From Paenibacillus sp. PK3_47 (GTDB lineage Bacteria; Bacillota; Bacilli; Paenibacillales; Paenibacillaceae): a DNA stretch of 64,000 nt. This document shows, in pieces, positions 25,414-33,994 of the stretch. A program made the position numbers and the translations under genes. The stretch's first letter is position 1; every line of letters begins with the position of its first letter. The notes under the pieces are model-generated. The model was not told the origin of the DNA, did not search any database, and saw only the letters and a list, made by a program, of their open reading frames with translations. The DNA lies in the NCBI RefSeq assembly GCF_023520895.1, contig NZ_CP026029.1, positions 3,286,001-3,350,000 on the forward strand, written 5' to 3'.

Positions 25414-27296
25414 GTACGCCCAGCATGGGCGTCATCTCTAGGGTGAAAGTCCCGAGCGGGGGCTGGCAAGCGCCTACCGTTAGCCAAGGGCAAGGGTGTC
25501 TACCGCGAGGTGGAATCTGAAGGAAGCCGGAGGCAAAAGCACGACCTGAGGTACACGAATCCAATTTGAGGCGGTTGCAGCCGGATGAGTCACCTAGACA
25601 TGACGAAATCCTAAGCTGCCAAGGGCTGCAATCGTAAACTTGGGCAGGTGCGGGCGGAAAGATGACGTTCTTATCTGGGGAGGCCTGTCCGGTATGCAAG
25701 GAAAAAAAAACTTGTAACCGTAACCGAGAGGTTGCGCTGAACGGGCAGGAGTCAGCAGAGGCCATAGTACGTAAACTGTTGCAACAGTTTACGGAAGGGC
25801 TGAACCGAAAGGAGAGAGGAAACCGATGCGTTCGCATGAAGAGCAACGACAGCCGAATATCTCGCAAGAGAGCTGCCAGCAAAGAGAAGCGGTGAAGCCG
25901 CCAAGGCATGCTGGAGCGCCGAGTTCTTCGTCGGCACAAACCGCCCCTCCCTCTCGCAAAGCAGCGAACAACTTGCTGGAGCGAATGCTCGAAGGAGACA
26001 ACCTTCGGCTCGCGTATAAACGAGTGGTACAGAACGGAGGAGCCCCCGGTGTGGACAATGTAACGGCAGCGAATCTACAAGCTTACTTGAAAACACATTG
26101 GGAACCGGTGAAAGCCGAACTTCTGGCGGGAACTTACAGACCTGCGCCAGTCAAACGGGTGGAAATCCCCAAACCCGGAGGCGGCGTACGGCTGCTGGGC
26201 ATCCCGACCGTGATGGACCGTTTTCTCCAGCAGGCTCTTCTACAAGTCATGAATCCGATCTTTGACGCAGAATTCTCGTGGTACAGCTACGGCTTTCGAC
26301 CCGGGAAAAGTGCACATGACGCAGTAAAACAAGCGCAAAGATATATCCAAAAGGGTCTGAGGTGGGTCGTGGACCTCGATCTTGAGAAATTCTTTGACCG
26401 GGTAAATCACGACATGCTGATGGCGAGAGTGGCGCGGAAAGTGACAGACAAAAGAGTGCTGACACTGATTCGCGCGTATCTAAACGCCGGAGTCATGGTG
26501 AATGGAAAGCTGGAGCACAGCCAGGAAGGAACGCCGCAAGGCGGTCCGCTGAGCCCGCTTTTGGCAAACATTCTGCTGGATGATCTGGATAAGGAATTGA
26601 CCGTACGTGGCCTGCACTTTGTACGCTATGCGGACGACTGTAATATCTTTGTGGCGAGCAAACGAGCTGGCGAACGGGTCATGGAATCGGTTAGCGGGTT
26701 TGTAGAAGGAAAGCTAAAACTGAAAGTGAACCGGGAAAAGAGTGCAGTCGCCAGACCTTGGCACCGGAAGTTTTTAGGATTCAGTTTCCTGAGCCAGAAA
26801 CAGGCAACCATTCGATTAGCACCGAAGACCATTTCGCGATTCAAGGAGAGAATCCGTGAACTGACAAACCGAACGTGGTCCATTTCCATGGAAGAACGAA
26901 TTTGCCGACTAAACCGTTATCTGATGGGGTGGCTTGGCTATTTCCATCTAGCGTCGGCGAAGAAACACCTCCACACGTTGGACCAATGGATTCGGAGAAG
27001 GCTGCGAATGTGCCTGTGGAAACAATGGAAGCGAGTGCGCACACGAATCCGCGAACTCCGGGCGCTTGGGGTGCCTGAGTGGGCCTGTTTCACGATGGCC
27101 AACTCGCGGCGAGGCGCATGGGAAATGTCCCGGAATACAAATAATGCCCTCCCGACTTCCTATTGGGAAGCGAAAGGGCTGAAAAGCTTGCTTTCACGTT
27201 ACTTAGAGCTTTGTTAACCTTTTGGAACCGCCGTATGCGGACCCGCATGTACGGTGGTGTGAGAGGACGGGGGCTTGCCGCCTCCTCCTACTCGAT
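25414..27296 (+). mobile_element. Group IIC intron (complete)
   Basis: A self-splicing retroelement of about 1.88 kb. The 5' end GTACGCCCAGCATGGGCG and the following GGGTGAAAGTCCCGAGCG, CAAGGGTGTC and GGAATCTGAAGGAAGC blocks match domain I of the Oceanobacillus iheyensis group IIC intron as I remember it. Domain IV holds the reverse transcriptase (25826-27217). Domain V is ACCGCCGTATGCGG... CCGCATGTACGGTGG (about 27228-27260), followed by domain VI with a candidate branch A in CTCCTACTCGAT. The 3' end is set at the AT of CTCGAT and may be off by a few bases. Insertion just 3' of a terminator hairpin is the known target habit of class IIC introns. Confidence 0.9.
25826..27217 (+). CDS. ltrA: Group II intron reverse transcriptase/maturase
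   Basis: 463 residues. The N-terminal ~45 residues are polar and serine-rich; reverse transcriptase blocks follow: LLGIPTVMDRFLQQAL (~130), YGFRPGKSAHDAV (~156), DLDLEKFFDRVNHD (~189), GTPQGGPLSPLLANI (~235) and the catalytic RYADDCNIF (~269). The maturase (X) domain covers ~310-410. There is no HNH endonuclease, as expected for class IIC. The ATG follows AAAGGAGAGAGGAAACCG. No frameshift or stop is seen, so the element may still be active. Confidence 0.95.
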   Translation: MRSHEEQRQPNISQESCQQREAVKPPRHAGAPSSSSAQTAPPSRKAANNLLERMLEGDNLRLAYKRVVQNGGAPGVDNVTAANLQAYLKTHWEPVKAELLAGTYRPAPVKRVEIPKPGGGVRLLGIPTVMDRFLQQALLQVMNPIFDAEFSWYSYGFRPGKSAHDAVKQAQRYIQKGLRWVVDLDLEKFFDRVNHDMLMARVARKVTDKRVLTLIRAYLNAGVMVNGKLEHSQEGTPQGGPLSPLLANILLDDLDKELTVRGLHFVRYADDCNIFVASKRAGERVMESVSGFVEGKLKLKVNREKSAVARPWHRKFLGFSFLSQKQATIRLAPKTISRFKERIRELTNRTWSISMEERICRLNRYLMGWLGYFHLASAKKHLHTLDQWIRRRLRMCLWKQWKRVRTRIRELRALGVPEWACFTMANSRRGAWEMSRNTNNALPTSYWEAKGLKSLLSRYLELC

Positions 27297-27320
27297 TGGA
27301 AGGCACAACATCCGCAAATC

Positions 27321-28331
27321 CTAATAGACATACCGGCGCTGTGCCCAGAAGCTGAACAGAAATAACAGGCATTCAGTAAGGAGTTTGGCCGGAATAAGCG
27401 GTACCCCCAGCAGTATATGCAGCAGCGAGAGGCACCCGTAATTGAGCCCAAGGACCAGAAGGACAAGGATATAATAGCGGGTCACGGATGTATGCACCGC
27501 TCCTTTGTTCTGCCGGCTGAAGACAAATCTCCGGTTCATGGCATAATTGGCGGCCGAGCTTCCGGCTCTGGCAGCTATGACAGACAGCAGCAGGCTTCCC
27601 GTTGCAGCTTGAAGCAGGAGCAGAAGAAGGAAATCGAGCACACCGGAGACGATAGAAGAGGCGCTGAATTTAACAATCGGCAAATAAATCTTGAGTGAAT
27701 CGGCGACAGGACGGAAATGGGAGGATTCATTGCCATTCAGGTAAATGGTATCAATCGGCAGCTCTGTAATGCCGTAGCCGCTTGACGGTGCTTCCAGCAG
27801 CAGATTCATCTCGTATTCAAACCGCTCTCCCGGCACCTGGCACAGCCAGTCCAGCATGGTCCGCGGATACCCGCGAAGGCCTGTCTGCGTATCCCCGATG
27901 CCGATCCCGGTCGCCGCGCCGTACACCTTGCTGGTAAGCCGGTTGCCGAACCGGCTGCGCAGCGGAACTCTGCCGGTAAACTGGCGGCTGCCGAGCACCA
28001 TCCGGCCTCCGGCCGATTCACTGGCCTCGGCGACGGCAACAATGTCCTTCGGAGAATGCTGTCCGTCACTGTCGGCACATACGACAGCTGCAGCCGGAAG
28101 ATTATCGAGAATATATTGAAATCCGGTTTTAAGTGCCCGGCCTTTGCCGCGGTTAACGACATGTGTGAGCACGGTGCAGCCGGCCTCCTTAACAGCTTCA
28201 AAGATGCTCCTGAACCGCTCGCCGCTCCCGTCATCTACAACAACGATGGGGTCTTTGGTCATCGCACGCAGGTTTTGGATCAGCTCGACCAGACGCTGGT
28301 CCGGTTCATAGGCTGGTATAAGTACAGTCAT
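27321..28331 (-). CDS. Bifunctional GT2 glycosyltransferase-GtrA flippase-like protein
   Basis: 336 residues. Residues 1-~210 are a GT-A family 2 transferase of the dolichol-phosphate type, with VLIPAYEPD, VVVDDGSG (~32-39), the DSDGQHSP metal site (~88) and GSRQF. Residues ~215-336 are a four-helix GtrA domain, with NYAMNRRFVF (~263). Such fusions are thought to load a sugar onto undecaprenyl phosphate and move it across the membrane. It is transcribed 3 bp after the phosphodiester glycosidase gene. Its 3' end lies only about 25 bp from the group II intron, with no terminator in between. Confidence 0.9.
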   Translation of the reverse strand: MTVLIPAYEPDQRLVELIQNLRAMTKDPIVVVDDGSGERFRSIFEAVKEAGCTVLTHVVNRGKGRALKTGFQYILDNLPAAAVVCADSDGQHSPKDIVAVAEASESAGGRMVLGSRQFTGRVPLRSRFGNRLTSKVYGAATGIGIGDTQTGLRGYPRTMLDWLCQVPGERFEYEMNLLLEAPSSGYGITELPIDTIYLNGNESSHFRPVADSLKIYLPIVKFSASSIVSGVLDFLLLLLLQAATGSLLLSVIAARAGSSAANYAMNRRFVFSRQNKGAVHTSVTRYYILVLLVLGLNYGCLSLLHILLGVPLIPAKLLTECLLFLFSFWAQRRYVY

Positions 28332-28334
28332 GAG

Positions 28335-29315
28335 TTATCCCTCCCCGAGATAGAGAATGTCGCTTACGCCGCGTTCCTCTTGTCTGCCCTGCGGATTGTT
28401 GACAACGCGGCCCATAAAGTACATTGTGGAAGACCCGCCGCCGTCCAGGTTGTAGGCTTCTGTGGCACCAAGGCTTTTGAACAGCCCAGCGAACTCGTCC
28501 AGTGTCATGCCCCGGCTGTCGTCTGAACGTCCGTCTACAACAACGAATACGTAGTGGTTCGCCGAGATCATGCCGATGCCTGTGCGGGGATTGGCATTCG
28601 AGATGGAACGGTTACCGAAATTGGTGTCGATTTTAACATTGTTCAAGTCCTGGACGGTCTCGCCGTCCTTGATCAGCGCCGGCCCGAACGACAGGGTCTG
28701 CAGAACGCCGTCTGCCAGCAGGTTCTCGGCGGATACCTCCTTTTCGTCATAAGAGGCCATCGTGCCGTCCGCGTAGAGGGCGACCGCCTCCCTGGCAGGT
28801 TCGTTTCGGTAGAGCACCCCGTTCCGGATGATGACTCCATCGCTGCGGAAGCCGTAGTAATCGCCATTGATCGCAAAGACTGCATCATGGTCCTCAGCGA
28901 TATCGGACGTGTCCCCGGTAATGTTGCGCCCGAAGGCATTGTCGGCAAAAGCCGATTGGATCAGAGAAGCATCAGACACCTGCACATCTGCGATGTAATA
29001 GGTGATCTGGTCGCTTCCGCGGCCGGTGGTGACCTGCTTAAGAGAGATGTCCATGTCATCGCTGCTGTAGTTCCAGTCATCGGATACGGCTTCCGGAGAA
29101 TCCTGGCCGGCCTCATTTGAATCTGCCGCCGCCGCTGTACTGACCGCCTCTGTATTGGCTTCTGCACCGGAAACTGCCTGATCGGCAACAACGACTTCGA
29201 CATGTTGAATCAGATAACGGTCGGCAAGCTGGTAGAGAATACCGCCTGTAAGCAGGGTGCTGAGCGTAATGGCAATGGTTATTTTTTTTCGTTTGGTTAT
29301 ATGTTGTTTTGGCAT
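28335..29315 (-). CDS. Phosphodiester glycosidase (NAGPA domain) family exoprotein
   Basis: 326 residues: an N-terminal signal anchor (~10-32), a low-complexity Ala/Ser/Glu linker (~40-80) and a NAGPA/phosphodiester glycosidase domain (~85-326) with FAINGDYYG (~148), FGNRSISNANPRTGIG (~237) and the signature NLDGGGSSTM (~292). The domain is related to the enzyme that uncovers mannose-6-phosphate and to bacterial exopolysaccharide proteins, and removes sugar-phosphodiester caps. It forms a two-gene operon with the GT2-GtrA protein, suggesting linked building and trimming of a surface glycopolymer. Confidence 0.9.
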   Translation of the reverse strand: MPKQHITKRKKITIAITLSTLLTGGILYQLADRYLIQHVEVVVADQAVSGAEANTEAVSTAAAADSNEAGQDSPEAVSDDWNYSSDDMDISLKQVTTGRGSDQITYYIADVQVSDASLIQSAFADNAFGRNITGDTSDIAEDHDAVFAINGDYYGFRSDGVIIRNGVLYRNEPAREAVALYADGTMASYDEKEVSAENLLADGVLQTLSFGPALIKDGETVQDLNNVKIDTNFGNRSISNANPRTGIGMISANHYVFVVVDGRSDDSRGMTLDEFAGLFKSLGATEAYNLDGGGSSTMYFMGRVVNNPQGRQEERGVSDILYLGEG

Positions 29316-29496
29316 AAAGCGAATAACCGCCTTTCTTGTCCGGTAAGGATCTTGTTACACTGCCAAGCATAGGCGGCATACCTGAACACAGCCTGAGGAT
29401 TCGTTGAGCGTTAGCTGAAAGTATGAATTGTGCATCCGGCTGCGCCTGGTGAAATGAAGAAGAATAGTGTACTTTAAGTAGTAAGGAGTGGTAACT

Positions 29497-29685
29497 GTGA
29501 AAAAAAGCATACAAACGCCCCTGCTGGTCGCGGCTTCGATCGTGCTGATCATTATCAGCAGTCTGGTCCGCCCGGATGGCTCTACGCTGCTCGGGGCGCT
29601 GCAGACGTTGATTCTCGGTTTAGGATTGCTCGGCTGCTGTACAGCGGCATGGAGATTTGTAAAAGGCGGCAAACGTAAGGGGTAA
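29497..29685 (+). CDS. Small two-helix membrane protein
   Basis: 62 residues with two hydrophobic segments (about 8-24 and 32-50) and a basic tail KGGKRKG. Translation most likely starts at the GTG 29497, with AAGGAG eight nt upstream; the GTG at 29488 overlaps that site. Divergent from the phosphodiester glycosidase gene. Its size and layout recall the small protein at 23380. Confidence 0.65.
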   Translation: MKKSIQTPLLVAASIVLIIISSLVRPDGSTLLGALQTLILGLGLLGCCTAAWRFVKGGKRKG

Positions 29686-29789
29686 CGGGGGCAAATGATT
29701 TTCAGGCGAAAAAGTTTATGCCTGTCATTCACGCGCAGAGTCTTGAAAACTACAACTAAAAGGCGTAACATCGGGGTAAGTACAACCGA

Positions 29790-29985
29790 ATATGTAAACC
29801 GCTTAATTTCCGTTAAGGAAAGCGGGGGAACCAACAATCGGCAGCCTGGTCAAGGACCGGAGCCGGTTATGGGGTGAATCCTGGGGAAGTGCGAGAGAAT
29901 GCTCGCATGGAAGACAGGTAGGGCGACTCTCACTGCCCGAATCCGGCAGCTAACCTCGTAAGCGTATGTAGAGAGGATGAGTGCT
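29790..29985 (+). ncRNA. c-di-AMP riboswitch (ydaO-yuaA class)
   Basis: The class core is present in order: CCGCTTAAT... AAGCGGGGGAACC (29799-29832), GGGGTGAATCCTGGGGAAG (29870-29889), GGTAGGGCGACTCTCACTG (about 29918), CCGAATCCGGCAGCTAACCT (29937-29956) and CGTAAGCG followed by GAGAGG. The spacing fits the two-fold c-di-AMP aptamer. The terminator at 30003-30030 follows directly, so the design is a transcriptional off switch: high c-di-AMP favours termination before the gene at 30089. Confidence 0.93.
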
Positions 29986-30002
29986 ATGTGACCGCTAACC
30001 AG

Positions 30003-30030
30003 CCACAGAGGAGATCCTTTGTGGTTTTTT
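30003..30030 (+). terminator. Riboswitch expression-platform terminator
   Basis: CCACAGAGG (30003-30011) with CCTTTGTGG (30016-30024), loop AGAT, then six T residues. It lies 59 bp before the ATG at 30089. Confidence 0.9.
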
Positions 30031-30088
30031 GCTGTGTTTTTATAGACCTGTATCAAATGCGGCCTAATCGAAAAGGAGATAGATAGAG

Positions 30089-30505
30089 ATGGCGGATCAG
30101 GACGAATATGTACTCATTTGTGCACCGAACAAGGCTGGTGAGCATTTTATCAGGACACTGAAGTGTAAAGGTTACAAAATAGCGGGAATTGCGAATAATG
30201 CAGCGGAGAAAAAACGTCTGGAGGAGCTGGGCGTGGAGGTAAATCTTGTGGTGGACACCCGCCATGAGAATACATGGTTCCGGCCTGCCTTCCCGGTGGG
30301 CCAGGTCTATCTGTTCGAGAGCAGTGTGGCCTTATGCTGCCGTTATGTTCAAATGTGCCGGACCTGGACGACCAAATCCATATTCGTAATCACTTCTTCA
30401 TTGAAGCCAAGACTGGTCTATAAGGGGCTCGGGGTAAGTCAGGTGATTTATTCCCACAGCGGCAATGTCGCGTATCTGGCGGAAAGCCCGGCTTCCCGGG
30501 GATAA
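30089..30505 (+). CDS. Uncharacterised Rossmann-like protein under a c-di-AMP riboswitch
   Basis: 138 residues, no membrane segment. The start resembles a Rossmann beta-alpha-beta unit (YVLICAPNKAGEHFIRTLK, then GYKIAGIANNAAEKKRLEELG), like TrkA-N/KtrA domains or NAD-dependent proteins but without a clear GxGxxG. The remainder does not match a family I recognise. The ATG follows AAAAGGAGATAGATAGAG. ydaO riboswitches usually control potassium or osmolyte uptake and wall-remodelling genes; the potassium theme fits a TrkA-N-like fold, but this is inference. Confidence 0.75.
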   Translation: MADQDEYVLICAPNKAGEHFIRTLKCKGYKIAGIANNAAEKKRLEELGVEVNLVVDTRHENTWFRPAFPVGQVYLFESSVALCCRYVQMCRTWTTKSIFVITSSLKPRLVYKGLGVSQVIYSHSGNVAYLAESPASRG

Positions 30506-30536
30506 ATTGAAGACGGCACCTATTGACGGGCATAAT

Positions 30537-30599
30537 AAAAATCCCGTATGCGAACGGCACGGAAGGCTGAGGCTTTCCGTGCCGTTCGCTATACGGGAG
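30537..30599 (-). terminator. Long-stem terminator for the minus-strand redox genes
   Basis: A 23-bp nearly perfect stem with one bulge (30542-30564 with 30576-30599). On the minus strand it is followed by TTTTTATTATG. On the plus strand there is no T run, so it serves mainly the glutaredoxin/bacilliredoxin operon. Confidence 0.85.
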
Positions 30600-30626
30600 T
30601 GATATTGGACTATGGCAGTTTCCGGA

Positions 30627-30869
30627 TTAACGGGCAGCCGCTTCAATGAGTTCCTTAAGTGCCGGAAGGTTGAAGCCTTTGACTGCACGGTCTTCGAATA
30701 CGGTAACAGGCACGCCCATGAAGCCGAGCTTCTCGACTTCTTCCTGGTAATCGGTGCTTGTCATGACATCCCGGACTTCATACGCAATGCCCTGCTCTGA
30801 CAAAAGCTGTTTTACCTGGTTGCAGTCGCTGCAGTTCGCGGTGGAGTAGACAATAACGGGCTGGCTCAT
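30627..30869 (-). CDS. Glutaredoxin-family protein
   Basis: 80 residues with a thioredoxin fold and active site CSDC at 13-16, close to NrdH/glutaredoxin-like proteins. The cis-proline motif is GVPVTVFED (~52-60). In bacillithiol-using bacteria it is likely a general dithiol reductant. The start overlaps the end of the bacilliredoxin gene by 4 bp (ATGA), so the two are translationally coupled and probably work together. Confidence 0.9.
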   Translation of the reverse strand: MSQPVIVYSTANCSDCNQVKQLLSEQGIAYEVRDVMTSTDYQEEVEKLGFMGVPVTVFEDRAVKGFNLPALKELIEAAAR

Positions 30870-31192
30870 TTACTCACGGCTTCCTTGATTGCATCCCGGG
30901 TAATTTTCCAGTGGGAGGTGTTCCAGCGGACTTCGCCGCCATCCAGAAGAAAAATTTGCGGGGACTCATGCTTGATGCCAAAATCCTCAGCGATTTGGTT
31001 GGACACCGGCCGGTCCTCAATGACATGAACGATGGCAGCCGGAGTGTCGGAGCCTTGTGCGTAAGCCTGGAATTCTTCATGCGCTTTGGCGCTGATCGGG
31101 CAGGTTGTGCTGTGTTTGAACAGCAGCTTTTTGCCTGGCTGACCTACATATTGGTTCAGTTCATCCAGCGTGTGGATTTGTTGAATAGACAT
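30866..31192 (-). CDS. ytxJ: Monothiol bacilliredoxin YtxJ (BrxC-like)
   Basis: 108 residues of the YtxJ/DUF2847 family. The single active-site cysteine is C31 in HSTTCPISAKAHEEF, and PQIFLLDGGEVRW is conserved near the cis-proline. BrxC-type proteins reduce bacillithiolated protein thiols. The ATG at 31192 has AAAGGTGAG upstream; an in-frame ATG four codons earlier lacks one. First gene of a two-gene redox operon. Confidence 0.92.
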   Translation of the reverse strand: MSIQQIHTLDELNQYVGQPGKKLLFKHSTTCPISAKAHEEFQAYAQGSDTPAAIVHVIEDRPVSNQIAEDFGIKHESPQIFLLDGGEVRWNTSHWKITRDAIKEAVSK

Positions 31193-31421
31193 AAGGAATC
31201 TCACCTTTCTGCGGTTGATTTTTGTTTGTTAACAATTAAGTTGTTAGCACCTGTAACTATGATTGTAACATAGTTCAAAATTAAATCAAAAAGAAGTCTT
31301 GGGCTGTTATCCAAAGGAAATTACCGTCCTGCTGTGGACATTGATAATGCTTCATAGCCATGCTAAGGTGAGAAAGAGATCGGGCATTCTATACTGGAAA
31401 AAAACTGAGGGGGTGTACTAT

Positions 31422-32144
31422 ATTAAAAAGGTCGCTTGTGTTACCGGCGCTGATCACGGTCTGGGAATGTGCCTGGCACGCTGGCTTCTGGAGAATCATT
31501 ATACTGTGTTTGCCGGGCAGTACCTGCAGGATTCCCCTTCGCTTGCGGCGATGAAGACCCGGTACAGGGACAGGCTGTACCTGATTCCTCTGGACATCGG
31601 AGACCGGGAGAGCGTGAAGCAGGCTGCGCGGACCATAGCAGGGAGCACAGGACATGTCGATATTGTGATCAACAACGCGGGGATTATTCACAAAGCTGAT
31701 GATGCCACGATGCTGGTGGATATGGACGATGAAGCCATGGCCCGGATATACAATGTGAATACGCTCGGCGCGCTGAGGGTCAGCAACGAACTGATGGGCC
31801 TGCTGCTGCAGGGCAAGCAGAAGCTGATTATTAACATCTCCTCCGAAGCCGGAAGTATTGGACGCAACAAACGGATTAATATGTACGGATACTGTATGTC
31901 CAAGGCGGCGCTGAATATGCAGTCCTCCCTGATGCACAATCATTTGAAGGTAATGGGGGGACAGGTCATGGTTTTTCACCCCGGCTGGATCCAGACTTAC
32001 ATGCATGGCGAAAAAGCCGTAGAAGCACCGATTACCCCGGAGGAGTCTGCCGGCAAAATTATGAGTCTTGTGCTGGACCATAAGAAATACATGGGTGAAG
32101 AGCCGGCTTATCTCGATCTTGACGGCAATCACTGGCCCTGGTAA
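31422..32144 (+). CDS. SDR-family oxidoreductase, possible ATT start
   Basis: About 240 residues of the short-chain dehydrogenase family: NAD(P)-binding VTGADHGLG at ~7-15, NNAG near 82, the catalytic Ser in NISSEAGS (~133) and YxxxK as YGYCMSKAAL (~149-158). The frame stays open far upstream, but homology begins at KKVACVTG. The only well-spaced start after GAGGGG is the ATT at 31422; a GTG at 31413 touches the ribosome-binding site. ATT starts are rare (infC is the classical case). Precedes the ThuA gene by 33 bp. Confidence 0.85.
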   Translation: MKKVACVTGADHGLGMCLARWLLENHYTVFAGQYLQDSPSLAAMKTRYRDRLYLIPLDIGDRESVKQAARTIAGSTGHVDIVINNAGIIHKADDATMLVDMDDEAMARIYNVNTLGALRVSNELMGLLLQGKQKLIINISSEAGSIGRNKRINMYGYCMSKAALNMQSSLMHNHLKVMGGQVMVFHPGWIQTYMHGEKAVEAPITPEESAGKIMSLVLDHKKYMGEEPAYLDLDGNHWPW

Positions 32145-32177
32145 CAACAAATTCTGCAGGAAAAGAGGCGTTAAGGA

Positions 32178-32813
32178 ATGTCTGACTTGAGAGCGCTTGC
32201 GATAGGGGATTATACAGAGGTGAAATATCATCCGTTTGCCGGTGTCGACCGCGAACTTGAAGCGATTTTGTCTCCTGATTTTCAGGTGGAATGCACCGAA
32301 GATTACGGGCTGCTGAATAAGGAGAAGCTTGCTGCCTGCAAGCTTATTGTTGCCTACACTGAATTCCTTGATGATCCGCTTCCGCCGGAACAGAGCGGGG
32401 CATTGCTCTCTTATGTAGCCGGAGGAGGAGGCCTGCTTGCCATACACAACGGTATCTCCCTTCAGCGGAACCAGGAGCTCGGCGGGATGCTGGGCGGTTA
32501 CTTCACCCACCATCCGGCCTACACTGCGCTGCAGATGAAGATCCCGGCGCGTGAGCATCCGATTATGCAGGGCATGGAGGAGTTTGTCATTGAGGACGAG
32601 CCGTATTACTTTGATATGCAGCCGCATTTCAAGACGACAGTGCTGGCTGAATACCTTCACGACGGAGCCATGCGCCCGGCAGCCTGGTGCCATGAATTCG
32701 GACTGGGCCGGGTCGTCTATCTGATGCCGGGGCATCATCTGCCCTCCTTCTCGGTAGAGCCGTTCCGGCAAATGATCCGCAGAGGCGGTCTATGGGCTGC
32801 CGGGCTGCTGTAA
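32178..32813 (+). CDS. ThuA-domain protein
   Basis: 211 residues of the ThuA (trehalose-utilisation, class I glutamine-amidotransferase-like) family. Signatures are the GGGGLLAIHNGI loop (~75-86), FTHHPAYTALQ (~113) and HEFGLGRVVYLMPGHH (~174-189). ThuA proteins act in keto-sugar metabolism. It is likely co-transcribed with the SDR gene; a sugar oxidation/reduction pair is plausible. Terminator follows at 32837. Confidence 0.88.
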   Translation: MSDLRALAIGDYTEVKYHPFAGVDRELEAILSPDFQVECTEDYGLLNKEKLAACKLIVAYTEFLDDPLPPEQSGALLSYVAGGGGLLAIHNGISLQRNQELGGMLGGYFTHHPAYTALQMKIPAREHPIMQGMEEFVIEDEPYYFDMQPHFKTTVLAEYLHDGAMRPAAWCHEFGLGRVVYLMPGHHLPSFSVEPFRQMIRRGGLWAAGLL

Positions 32814-32836
32814 CAGCCATTTATTATATATATTAT

Positions 32837-32883
32837 AAAAGAGCAGAAGACGGCATGATTACCATGCGCCTTCTGCTCTTTGT
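32837..32883. terminator. Bidirectional terminator between ThuA and CHAD genes
   Basis: AAAGAGCAGAAG... pairs with CTTCTGCTCTTT, with inner pairing GGCATG/CATGCG, and A/T runs on both sides. Serves the convergent genes at 32178 and 32933. Confidence 0.85.
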
Positions 32884-32932
32884 CTATCTGCTCGATCTGA
32901 TGTCATATTGAAGTTTATGAATGAATTCAAAG

Positions 32933-33835
32933 TTAGTTATTTGGCTTTGGGGCAATATGCACCACTTCATTCCCATGCAGTGCCTCCTGCACCTCGGCCC
33001 TGAGGCTGTCAGTGAACTGGTTCCACACTTTTTTACCGACATCCAGCTTATCCCGCCCGATGGAATGCAGCGTTTCCAGCCATATGCGTTTGTCGTTGAT
33101 ATCGCCTAGCTCCTGCTGGATCTTTTTGTAGATTTCCTCGTGGGCATGGAATTTCTGGTTCAGGGCAAAAGAAGCGGCACTTGCGGTATACCGCAGTTCC
33201 TTGGCGGCAATCCGCAGATCATGCAGAGCTTCAAAGGATTCCTGGGATTCGCCTTCAGGGCCGTTAAACAAGGCTTTGCAGACCTTTTTCTTCTGGTCAA
33301 AGGCGACCTCGAGCTCCCGCATGACGACGTTGACGTCTCTTTTTGCGGCAAGACCTTCCAGCTCATTAACCAGAAAAGCCTCCCACTGCTCATCAAGCTC
33401 TTTGGTAAGCACTTTGGGCAGCTCGTCTGTCAGCCGCTTGCGGTACTTCTTCCGCTTCTCCTTCTGGTGATTGATGACGGCCTTCAGCAGTTCTGCGGTT
33501 TTGCTCTCGCCTGCTGATTTGGCCTGCTTGCGGCGCTCCTTGAAGGATTCAATAAGCACATCGGCATCACGGACCTTGCCCAGCCTTTTCTGTGACTGCT
33601 TAAAAGCACTGTAGATTGGCTCTGTCACCGAATGCTCGGGATCAAGAATGGACAGCAGGGTCAGCAGCTTCCGGCTGTTCACTCTGGCCTGATGGATATC
33701 CTCATCGCCAAAGCCTTTGAGTGAATCCTTGCTGTAATCGCGGAAATTAATGTACAGCTTGTTCAGCGCCTGTTCCCATTGCCTGGTCTTGCTTATTTGC
33801 TTTTCCTTTTCCTTGGCTACCTGTTCGACGGTCAT
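32933..33835 (-). CDS. CHAD-domain protein
   Basis: 300 residues, all helical and lysine-rich. The CHAD domain (about 35-280) shows the conserved histidine stretches EDIHQARVNSRKLLTLLSI (~44-62) and LHDLRIAAKELRYT (~205-218). CHAD domains bind inorganic polyphosphate and often accompany CYTH triphosphatases; no CYTH gene is in this window. Monocistronic, convergent with ThuA. Confidence 0.92.
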   Translation of the reverse strand: MTVEQVAKEKEKQISKTRQWEQALNKLYINFRDYSKDSLKGFGDEDIHQARVNSRKLLTLLSILDPEHSVTEPIYSAFKQSQKRLGKVRDADVLIESFKERRKQAKSAGESKTAELLKAVINHQKEKRKKYRKRLTDELPKVLTKELDEQWEAFLVNELEGLAAKRDVNVVMRELEVAFDQKKKVCKALFNGPEGESQESFEALHDLRIAAKELRYTASAASFALNQKFHAHEEIYKKIQQELGDINDKRIWLETLHSIGRDKLDVGKKVWNQFTDSLRAEVQEALHGNEVVHIAPKPNN

Positions 33836-33994
33836 GCGGCATCACTCCTAAAGGTTATGTCTGGCATGAACTGCAAGCCTTGAGTCTCATTGCTTGGGAA
33901 AATTGCTTATACCCTAAGAATAACGGTATGCGGGCGACAGAGCAAATCGGTTACAATAAGACTATTATGAGCTGGGACAGGGGGCGCTGATGAC

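Noticed and set aside
31389..32771. 460-codon minus-strand ORF
   Set aside because: Covers the antisense of the SDR and ThuA genes, both of which carry clear family motifs; no ribosome-binding site.
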